Assembly: GCA_963682175.1 (NCBI GenBank)
Contig: OY821772.1
Span: 46,956,925 to 47,020,924 of the forward strand
Source of the DNA: Triglochin maritima
Lineage: Eukaryota; Streptophyta; Magnoliopsida; Alismatales; Juncaginaceae
DNA length: 64,000 bases
Direction: 5' to 3'
This document shows positions 1-8,802 of the stretch, piece after piece; position 1 is the stretch's first letter; every line of letters starts with the position of its first letter. Below the pieces are notes generated by a model, which saw only the letters and a program-made list of their open reading frames with translations, was not told the DNA's origin and ran no database searches. A program made the position numbers and the translations under genes.

Positions 1-354
1 GTGCCACCCCCCCCCCCCCCCCCCCCCCCCCCCAATTGGTCCCATTTTTTGTGTTTTAATTTTCAAAAATGTTTTAAAAAACATTTAAAATCTTTTTTTC
101 AAATATATTTTTATAAAAATAAGTTTTCTATTTGTTTATATTTTTTAGAATGTTTTGAGAATTTTTCGTGTTTTGCGTAGAATTGATTCTGAAATGACGT
201 GCAGGAGAGAGAACGTTGGGTACTTGAGTTGTTTCTGAGTGTGATTAAGAAAAATTTAAAAGATTGGTCTGAGCTGACGTGACGAATAGAGAAACTGACG
301 TGACTGAAAGAGAAACCAGGAGGGTGTCCTAAACGGGTGTCCTAAACGGTGCTC
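1..354. repeat. Right part of a Tourist-like MITE, cut by the window edge
   Basis: The stretch ends in a terminal motif that reads, on the minus strand, GAGCACCGTTTAGGACACCC and is followed by TTA. This resembles the GAGCATC..TTAAC ends of the better-preserved Tourist-like elements at 24428-25177, 60107-60441 and 63050-63508. The interior shares short motifs with the 60107 element, such as gtgattaag and gagaga tracts. Bases 9-33 are an uninterrupted poly-C run. The left end would lie outside the window, so this call rests on one end only. Confidence 0.4.
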
Positions 355-1990
355 TTAGGAGGATGAGTATCGCCACCACTTGTTAGTCCTTTGACCAACT
401 CATGCACATCCGGTGTTCATCTTTCCACTGTTATCTTCGTCTGACACCACAACACACTTGCAGGAAAGCTTATAATAGGGCACGTGAGTAAATCGCCTTA
501 AGATTCGTTCCCGCTCTAAACATGTTCACACGTGACGTGCCCATGATTACAAGCTATGATCACTTGCAACAACAGTTTTGCTAACTTCTTTTCTTCAGAA
601 TAAATATGATCGAACATTGATCAACATAACTTTGGATTCTGGAGTGGAATTCGGTGCGTCGACGTTCTCGTGATGCTCACGACATTGAAACTGTCATTTT
701 CCAACCACGCTAGTAGGACAGGGACCTAAACCAGAAATAGGGCACGTTTTATACTACATGTCCTTTGTCTTCCAACAACTAGTCAGAATTAAAGTGCTAC
801 AACCGAGACTACGCCCGTCTCTTGTCCACACTCCACAGCAATTAGTATGCGATGCAATTTATGCGTCAGTCCATTACCAAACAGTAATGACTGTTTTGGA
901 TTGATATAATACGTGAGCAGTGCACAGTGGTGTGAGGTCTTATCTGGGGAAATTGCTTAGGTTGGGGATGTGATGCCCTTTTGGTTAGTTGGAGTTCTCT
1001 CCAATTTGGTTGAACAAATGTGTCGGGACAGGTGCAACTTCCACTTCTGTAGACTTGTCAGAAGTCCGACACTCATTTGGACAACTCATCCAGAGATAGT
1101 AACAATTTGGATCGATTGGTAACTAACTCATCTCGAATTATGCACGTGCTCGATTTCTCTGTGAGTTGATGTTGCTGATACGGCAATTGTGTCTTATCCG
1201 TATTTATCGTGGCATTAAATCCGGTCGTAGTCTATGGGTAAATTGTAATTTAAGGTGCCGGCCGGATTGTCACGTTCCAAGATTTTAAAGATGAAGGAGA
1301 AGTATTACATTCCCGAAGTTTAAAGATTGTGGTTGTTACATTTATAGTTTAAATGAGTAAATTGAAGTTGAGACATAGTTGAGGGGAATAAGTGATAAAT
1401 TACCATTAAATGTTTTGTATAGTTGCAAATCATTTGTTACACTTGGTAAAAAGAAACCCATGTTTACCCAATATATTTTTTTAGCCGAGTGTGTACTTGC
1501 TTGTCAATTTTTTGAGATAATTTTTTCCATGGGTTTCCCAATTTTGTCAAATAAATTATGGTTTTGTCAAATGAATATATTTTTTTCGGTTTATGCATTT
1601 CTTATAGAGAACTTACAAGATTAAGAGGCGGAACAAAAATAAAATTGAACTCTTAGAAGGAAAAAAATGATGTTCTCATTTCAGAAGAACGAAATTGAAT
1701 CATCCAAATATCACGAATAATTTCAAGGAGTTCACATTCCCGATCACACACAATGGCCACGACACATGCCACTAAGAATGCTCACAAAGCAAGTGGGCAA
1801 ATGTAGCATGTATTTCCCCTAAAACTTTACTTTTTTTTATTTTAGGCAGAATGAGATCGGTTGGGTTCGGGTATATTTTTCCATATCTCGTTATATATGG
1901 TATGAGGTATCTCACACTCATTGAAGTAGTTTGTCTTCTAGAATTTTCGTCAAGTGAAAACATGCTTCCACATCATCGCAATGCCACGTA
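355..1990. other. Intergenic, nothing recognised
   Basis: No open frame here has recognisable domains or plausible splice structure. I see no RNA gene and no clear repeat. Short frames at 1379-1624 (+) and 1772-1963 (-) have AT-driven composition and no motif, so they are left out. Confidence 0.5.
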
Positions 1991-2718
1991 GGATCCGTTT
2001 GGGAACTCCATGTTTGTGGTTTGAAAACCCAAAACGTGGAAGTTGGTTATGGATTGGGTTTTTTGGCATTTTGTTGAAGTTGGACGTAAAAATAATGTTT
2101 GTGTTTGGAACACCACCTCTAAATTAGAGTTTTGATGTTATTTTACCAAAATACCCCTAATATTGACTTTAAAAAAATAAGTTACTTGGATATGACCTAA
2201 GAAATTATTTGCAAATATTAAACTTAAAAAAACAAACTATACATGAACTAGGGAAGTTATAAGCTATATTTAATACAATAGAAGAAATTAATGTGGTACA
2301 AAAAATACAAAAAATTACACTGTTGGTATAAAAAAATACAAAAAGTTAATGTGTTCAGTAAAATAAAGAAATTAACTATTGTTGTTGCTAAAGTACAATA
2401 AGTAGTTGTAATACAAAAAGAAAGAAATTAATGTGGTTGGTAAAAATATAAAAAGTCATAAGCAAATCTATCCATTAATGACTAGTTAAGGTAAATAATC
2501 AAGGATATGAGAATGTAATTACATTTATGGTACAACAGGCAAACTTGGTAATACAAATGACATTGAAGTGAGAGTTTTGCAAAACGCTATTTTCATAACG
2601 AAAAACAAGGTCAAACCACAACCTCAAATGCATAAATGTTGTTCATGTCATTTGAGTTTGCGTTTGTTTGCGAAAAATCAACCCGCAAACGCTACTTTCT
2701 ATGATTCCAAACGGACCC
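1991..2718. mobile_element. Non-autonomous TIR element (MITE-like)
   Basis: The left end reads GGATCCGTTTGGGAA, and the right end read on the minus strand is GGGTCCGTTTGGAAT. This gives an imperfect inverted repeat of about 15 bp around a 728-bp AT-rich body without a coding frame. A convincing target-site duplication is not visible, so the superfamily is left open; ends of the type GG-TCCGTTTGG are common in plant hAT-like MITEs. Confidence 0.5.
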
Positions 2719-3393
2719 ATAGAAAGTAGGAGAATCACCTAACCATCTCGGATTTTTAATTCACTTAGTATTTAACATTTGAATTTTGGTATTTCTCTCT
2801 CTTTTTAATTAATACTTGGATTTCAACTTATCAGGGTTTTTTGATGCGTTGAAATTTCACTTTCTGAGTTATTTGAATAATAAAATATGAAAATTATAAA
2901 AAAAATCAATTAGTACGATACAAATGTGTATATTTACTCACTTATGATAAATAGCTAATTTATTGGACTCCGGATCAAACCAGGTCAACGAATTCACACA
3001 GTAGGATTACCCTTCCCTGGAATTTTGGCACCACCTTTGTTTCCAATGCTAATGTGGACTTGTGCGGACCTATGGTTGAGCTATTTTTATGTTTTTCCAA
3101 GTCTTACAGCTCAGATATTTTCTTTAAGTCAGCGTCCAGTCAGCGAAATTTCTCTTCGCGCGTTTTGGTCTTTTTAAAAAATGCCGGTTCTTTAAGTTGA
3201 ACGATTCATTTCCCAATACACAGATAAGACAGTGTGCAGACCCTAGGAAATCGTGCAGTCTCATTATTCGTGCAGAGCCCACACTTATCATAATAAAATA
3301 TTTGTTTTTAAGTTTTACGTTGGATTAACTTAATTTGTCTAGCTTACTTTATGTGTGTGTGCAGTTTACATTATGTGTTTGTCCTGTTTATGT
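2719..3393. other. Intergenic, AT-rich
   Basis: No gene is seen. The last 100 bp contain the first degenerate units of the minisatellite that follows (gtgtgtgcag, tgtgtttgtcctg). Confidence 0.4.
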
Positions 3394-4313
3394 TATGTGT
3401 CTGTCCGGAATAAGTGTATTTGCAGTCCGGAATAAGTGTATTTGTTGTCCGGAATAAGTGTATTTGTTCTCCGGTTTAAGAATAAATTGTGTCGAGAAAC
3501 GGAACATAAAGTTTGTCCAGAATAAGTGTATTTGCTGTCCGGAATAAGTTTATTTGCAGTCCGGAATAAATGTATTTGTTGTCCGGAATAAGTGTATTTG
3601 TTGTCCGGTTTAAGAATAAAGTGTGTCCAGAAACGGAACATAAAGTTTGTCCGGAATAAGTGTATTTGCTGTCCAGAATCGGAATAAGTGTATTTGTTGT
3701 CCGGAATAAGTGTATTTGCAGTCCGGAATAAGTGTAGTTGTCCAGAATAAGAAGAAAGTGTGTTCAGAAACGGAACAGAAAGTTTGTCCGGAATAAGTAT
3801 ATTTGCTGTCCGGAATAAGTGTAGTTCTTGTCCGGTTTAGGAAGAAAGTTTGTCCTGTTTATGTAGAAAGTTTGTCCTGTTTTGTCCTGTTTATGTAGAA
3901 AGCTTGTCCTGTTTTGTCCTGTTTATGTAAAAAGTTTGTCATGTTTTGTCCTGTTTATGTAGAAAGTTTGTCATGTTTTGTCCTGTTTATGTAGAAAGTT
4001 TGTCCTGTTTTGTCCTGTTTTTGTAGAAAGTTTGTCCTGTTTTGTCCTGTTTATGTAGAAAGTTTGTCCTGTTTTGTCCTGTTTATGTAGAAAGTTTGTC
4101 CTGTTTATGTAGAAAGTTTGTCCTGTTTATGTAGAATGTTTGTCCAGTTTATGTAGAAAGTTTGTCCTGTTTATGTAGAATGTTTGTCCAGTTTATGTAG
4201 AAAGTTTGTCCTGTTTATGTAGAATGTTTGTCCAGTTTATGTAGAAAGTTTGTCCTGTTTATGTAGAATGTTTGTCCAGTTTATGTAGAAAGTTTGTCCT
4301 GTTTATGTAGATA
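3394..4313. repeat. Two-part minisatellite (GTCCGGAATAAG / GTCCTGTTTATG units)
   Basis: The left half (about 3394-3840) repeats a 20-bp unit, GTCCGGAATAAGTGTATTTG, with small variations. It is arranged in a longer unit that also contains a GTCCGGTTTAAGAATAAA segment and an AGAAACGGAACATAAAG segment. The right half (about 3840-4313) repeats GTCCTGTTTATGTAGAAAGTTT. In places this is doubled with GTCCTGTTTT, and later it alternates with a GTCCAGTTTATGTAGAA variant in a regular two-unit pattern. Both units share the GTCC..TTTA core, so one probably arose from the other. The long frame across it is a product of the repeat, not a gene. Confidence 0.9.
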
Positions 4314-4564
4314 CAATGAGAGCACAATGAGATATTGATGGTACATATTATTGATGATAACTATTACACAATAAGATACAATGAGAGCACAAAGACAAAC
4401 AAACAATACAAGCACAAACACAAACACAAACACACAAAAATTACAAAAATAATATATCTTCTCCCAGTAAATCACACACAAACAAACAATACAAACACAC
4501 ACAAATTACAAAGATAATATATATTTTCCCACTAAATCGGAAAGAAGATGTAAGACTTAAACAT
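4314..4564. repeat. Low-complexity CA-rich stretch
   Basis: Repeated acacaaac and acaaacaat motifs follow the minisatellite, with the segment caatgagagcacaa occurring twice (about 4315 and 4379). Simple-repeat expansion explains the small opposing frames here. Confidence 0.6.
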
Positions 4565-5100
4565 GATCGTCTCATTCACGCTGCTTACGTTGTGAAGAAC
4601 CTTGGGAGTCGACATCAGATGCTTCTTCGATCTTACTCGAAATGGTGATTTATTACGGAGAGATGTACAACATAAATCGAACAGACGTAAGTCTTTACCA
4701 CGGAGCGTTGTACCTCTCTCCGGAATAAATCACCATTTCGAGCAAGATATTATTTCGAAGAAGCGTCTGATGCCGACTCCCAGGGTTCTTCACAACGTAA
4801 GCAGCGTGAATGGGACGGTCGATGACACTCTTTCTTTCTTCTTCATTCTTTTTCTGTCATGGGCACTCCAACAATGCAGCAAAGATGTTGTGGTGCGAAG
4901 TCTTCACCACCGGATCGTCACATTGACGATGCTAACGTTGACAAGAACATCGGGAAGTCTTCGCACCGTCCCATTCATGCTGCTTACGTTGTGAAGAATC
5001 CTGAGAGTCGGCATCAGACGATTCTTCGACATAATATCTTGCTAGAAATGATGATTTATTCTGGAGAGAAAGAATGAAGAAGAAAGAAAGAGTGTCATCA
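4565..5100. repeat. Three-armed fold-back (inverted repeat)
   Basis: The arm at about 4569-4684 is matched on the opposite strand by the arm at about 4700-4853, with roughly 90 percent identity over more than 110 bp. Shared blocks include GCTGCTTACGTTGTGAAGAA and AAATGGTGATTTATT. A third copy lies at about 4963-5099 in the first orientation. It pairs with the middle arm even further out, through the GATGACACTCTTTCTTTC and GAAAGAAAGAGTGTCATC segments. A smaller palindrome (gtgcgaagtcttc / gaagtcttcgcac) sits between arms two and three. No coding content is visible. A transposon terminal repeat or fold-back element is the likely origin. Confidence 0.8.
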
Positions 5101-5285
5101 TATTTGTATTTGGGTGGAGAGAGAGAACGTGCTGAGTTGAAACGCATTTAATGTGATTTGAGTGGATATCAGGAAGAAAAAACAAAAAAAACATTCATGC
5201 TTTGGCCACGTAAGAGCTGACATGGATGTCCACGTAGAGCACGTCCATGACGCGCTGCGTTCACAAAACATTTTCCTTTTTTCAA

Positions 5286-5350
5286 GGGAACTACTAAACG
5301 TCACCCCAAAACTACTTAAATCGCCCCTTGAAATTACCAAATTGCCCTTA
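5286..5350 (+). repeat. Left terminal inverted repeat of Mutator-like element copy 1
   Basis: Pairs with 11449-11517 read on the minus strand. Conserved blocks are GAACTNCTAAAC, CCCCAAAANTACTTAAATCG and CCTTGAAATTACNAAATTGC. The same end, more diverged, begins the second copy at about 52526. Confidence 0.85.
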
Positions 5351-5382
5351 ACAATATATTTAATACCCATTTCGTCCCGTGT

Positions 5383-5390
5383 CTATAAAT
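5383..5390 (+). promoter_or_regulatory. TATA-like box of the transposase-OTU gene
   Basis: CTATAAAT lies 52 bp before the proposed ATG at 5442 and just inside the terminal repeat. This fits a promoter carried by the transposon end. Confidence 0.5.
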
Positions 5391-5441
5391 TAGGCCTACG
5401 GTCTTGTATATTCATAATTTATCAGTAAAAACACCACGAAA

Positions 5442-8400
5442 ATGTCTGGCGAGGGTGATGCATCCGGTGAGGTAAGTCTGGCGCGAGACAAATTTTGGGC
5501 CGGTCGTCTGCATTAGACGCCTCCCCCAAGGTGAGGGCGTCTGCGTAGGACGTCCTTCCCTTGGCCGAGGCGTCTAACGCAGACGCCTACGCAATGGGAG
5601 AGACGTCTTATGTAGACGTCCTCCCCATGGGTAAGGCGTCTGTAGTAGACGCCCTTCCCTAGGGTCAGGCGTCCTACGCAGACGCCTCACCCTTGGGAAG
5701 GGCGTTTAACTCAGACGCCCCTCCCATGGGGTAGGCGTTTAATACAGACGCCCGGAATTTTTTTGATTTTTTTAATTTCGATTTTTTTTTGTAGGTTCTG
5801 TTGGAAGATTTCGGTGGTGATGGAGTGGATTACAGTGAGTTATTTCAAACTACACAAATCTTTGAAACAATCGATGAAGCATGTAAATGGGCCAAACAAG
5901 TAGCTATCGGAGCTGGGTTTTTTTTGGTCGTGTCGTCGTACAAAACAAGATCAGATAGTCGGATGGATTGTTATTTGAGATGCGACCGGCGAAATCAAAT
6001 GGAGTCTCGGGATATGGATACTGCACTTCGAAGAAACACCAAAAGAAAGGGTTGCGGTTGCCGTTTCTTAATAAAAGTGGTGGAGCGACGAGATCGTGAT
6101 GGATGGGTTGTGGTTTTTAATAGTGCTCACGGACATCACAACCACAGACTGGCAGTTTATCCAGAGGGTCATCGTAAAATTAGTGGTCTAAGTTCTGGGG
6201 CGAAGAAGATTGTTCGTGATATGACTGAGGCGCAAGCAAAACCACGGAACATCTTGAAGGTAGTAAAAGAAAAATTCCCGGAGGACAATCCAAATCAAAG
6301 GCATATTTATAATTTCAGAGATTACATGAGGAGGACAAAATCTGAAGACCGGAATCCCGTCCAGCAGTTTCTCTATCAAGCAGTGCAGTGTCAGTACTTA
6401 CATTGGATTATGGCGGATCCAGAAACTGATGTCGTCACTCACACTTTTTTGGCACATCCGACGTCAGTCCAGTTGTTGCGGACATATCCTTTCGTTATCT
6501 GCATGGATTCGACTTACAAGACGAACAAGTATAAGATGCATTTGTTCGAAATGATTGGGGTCACACCAACAAACATGAATTTCCTTATTGGATATGCGAT
6601 TTTGATGGATGAAACTTACTCCAGTTATCTGTGGGTGATGGAGAAGTTGCGAGATCTGTTATTGGGGACTGTCAGCCCGACTGCAATAATAACAGACCGG
6701 GAGTTAGGCCTTATGCGACCAGTGAGAGAGGTATTTCCTGACTCTGCTCATTTACTCTGCACATGACACATCAACAAAGACGTATTGAACTACGCATACC
6801 ACGTATTCGGAAAAAATAAGCAGATGGCAGAGACTTTGAGGCGTGGAAGATGGAGGAAAATCATGCTTTCTAATTCAGAGGCCGAGTATGATAGAGTTGT
6901 GTATGCTCTGAAAGATTTGTATTGATCGTGGCCGGCTATCACGGAGTATCTGGACACCACGTGGTTGGTGCATAAAGAAAAGTTTGTGCTGAATTGGACG
7001 AACAAAGTCCTTCATTTTGGGAACACCACGAATTGTAGGGTCGAAAGTGCTCATTCGGCTCTAAAAGAGTGGATTTCTACATCGACTGCAGCTCTGGACA
7101 CTCTTTTCGAGCGCGTCAACGCGGCTATTGAAATGCAGCTGACGAATATTCGAAACTTTCTTGAAGACTCGAGACGGCGAAATTTGACTAATTTCGGACA
7201 TGCTCTATATCGTCACATAAATGGTCGAGTTTCGCATCACTGCTTGCAGTTGCTGAGTCAGGAGGTGAAAAGAATGCAAGAGTTAGATGATGAAGTTGAA
7301 TATCGTTGTGAGTGCGCTTTTCTGACTTCTCATGGGATACCTTGCGCATGTACCATCCGCGGATGTCTTGAATCAGACAACGGAATTTACTTAGAGCAGA
7401 TTCATTCGTTCTGGAGGACACTTGTCATTGGGGAAGGAGCCGGGAACGCAGAGTTTGTGTCTCAGGCAGCTCAAGACGCCGAACATTTTCGCAGCCTGGT
7501 TGATGAGATTGCAGGAAGTGACCCCACCGTAATTCGATCTGCCTCTCGGGTTTTATTCGAGCAGCTACACCCCGAACGTGCGAATTTGAGAGAGCCTGCA
7601 GAAAAAACAAAGCTACGAGGTCGACCAAGGGGAAAGTCGACACGACGGGACCCTAGTGCGTTTGAGTATGCAGAGCGAGGTAGTGGTCGATCTTCAGGTA
7701 GTGGGAGTAGAGGTCGTGGTCATTCTTCCGGTAGTGGAAGCAAAGGTCGTGGTCGATCTTCTGGTTCTTCGTCTGTGAGGGGAGGATCAGGTATACCATC
7801 CCTCTATTTATTGTTATTATAATTTTGTTATTTATTTCAGTAAATATGTATCTTTTGTTATTATATGTAACTGTATTTTTGTTTATATTGTAGTGACTGG
7901 GCGGGCTGACGTAGACGACTTTCCATATGCGGATAGGATTCCAGGAATCATTATGACATTCCTACACCAGTGGAATGATGTACGTGCTGATGGAAACTGT
8001 GGATTTCGATGTGTCGCCGATGTTTTTCACGGTGGTGAAGACAATTGGCAACTCGCCCGTCGTTCGATTTCAAATGAGCTAGCTGCGAACCCATCTTTTT
8101 ATGAGCACGTATACTACGACGGTGTGGCGCAGGCTCGTCACCGGATTAATTGGGGCGGGGGACCTTGTGGCGAGAATCACTACATGGAGACGTGGACGGA
8201 CTTGTTTCCCATTGCAAATTTTTACAAGTGTGCAGTTATGTTCTTCTCTCTCGGAAATGATGGTTCGTTGTACCCATGTCTTACAGTTCTACCTTGGGAG
8301 AGTCCACCTACCGTGACGAGACCGTGCAGAGAGTTGATTATTGCTCATTTAGGAAGTTACGCTCATTACATTCGTTTGGATTTGAATGAGGGATTCCCCG

Positions 8401-8513
8401 TACCTCCTATAGCGACTCTGTGGTTTCAAGTACGAGATGAGAGTGTTATTGGATGGGAGCTGGAGTACCAAAATAGGATAGCATCTTGGCAACAATTATG
8501 TAATATGTTTTGA
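5442..8513 (+). CDS. MULE transposase (FAR1/MURA type) fused to an OTU cysteine protease domain, with two internal stops
   Basis: Proposed exons are 5442-5471, 5795-7790 and 7894-8513. Exon 1 encodes MSGEGDASGE and ends at GAG|GTAAGT. Exon 2 starts after TTGTAG and exon 3 after ATTGTAG, and the phases agree (0 and 1), giving about 881 codons. The N-terminal part has a FAR1/WRKY-GCM1-like zinc site (Cys-Tyr-Leu-Arg-Cys through His-Gly-His-His-Asn-His, about 5970-6140). Next comes the MULE DDE core, with Asp in CMDSTYKTN (about 6508) and Asp in ITDRE (about 6695). A SWIM-like CEC..CAC segment follows near 7310-7350, where the family's usual His is Cys. A Gly-Ser-Arg linker (7670-7790) leads to an OTU domain with DGNCGFRC (catalytic Cys, about 7990) and a HYIRLDL His motif (about 8368). 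TGA codons at 6764-6766 and 6923-6925 break exon 2, while the frame stays open otherwise. It would act in the nucleus on element ends; the role of the OTU domain is unknown. Confidence 0.82.
5486..5760. repeat. Left sub-terminal hairpin array (eight units)
   Basis: Eight successive units of about 33-34 bp each contain an inverted repeat of the type GGCGTCT-N5-8-AGACGCC. The spacer between units forms a second short palindrome around CCCATGGG or CCTAGGG. Where a left arm reads GACGTCT, the right arm reads AGACGTC, so stems are kept by paired changes. The array lies inside intron 1 of the transposase gene and is GC-rich and CpG-rich in an AT-rich setting. It could bind the transposase or fold as RNA; function is inference. 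Confidence 0.88.
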
Positions 8514-8802
8514 TATGTTTGTACCAATTATGTAATATGTTTTGATATGTTTGTACACTATATATTGTTGCTTTATTATGTAATATGTTTTGATATGTTT
8601 GCTTTATTTGCATTATATATAATAGTACGATACGTTAGCAAACACAAATAAAAATAATAAGCGTATGACAAATAAGCAAACACAAATACAAATAATAAGC
8701 GTACGATATGTTAGCAAACACAAACACAAATACAAATAATAAGCGTACGACAGATAAACAAATATAAATGCAAATACTAAGAGTACGGTACAACAGATCA
8801 GC
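8499..8802. repeat. Short tandem repeats between the two convergent genes
   Basis: A 20-bp core, TATGTAATATGTTTTGATAT, occurs three times at 8499-8600. It is followed by four units of the type AGCAAACACAAATACAAATAATAAGCGTACGA at about 8630-8790. The stretch joins the stop of the transposase-OTU gene (8513) to the stop of the PMD gene (8803), so it probably holds both polyadenylation regions. Confidence 0.7.

Noticed and set aside
3393..3641. 82-codon minus-strand frame over the minisatellite
   Set aside because: Its repetitive protein is only the translation of the 20-bp repeat unit.
5277..5285. TTTTTTCAA as a proven 9-bp target duplication of the Mutator-like element
   Set aside because: The partner at 11518-11526 matches only 7 of 9 and both are almost pure A/T, so it is mentioned as possible only.
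5486..5760. CRISPR-like array (regular short palindromic units)
   Set aside because: Nuclear plant context, no unique spacers, units are contiguous and lie within transposon ends; a transposon hairpin array explains them.
6764..6766. Selenocysteine-type recoding of TGA in the transposase
   Set aside because: Flowering plants lack the selenocysteine insertion pathway; ordinary nonsense mutation or readthrough is more likely.
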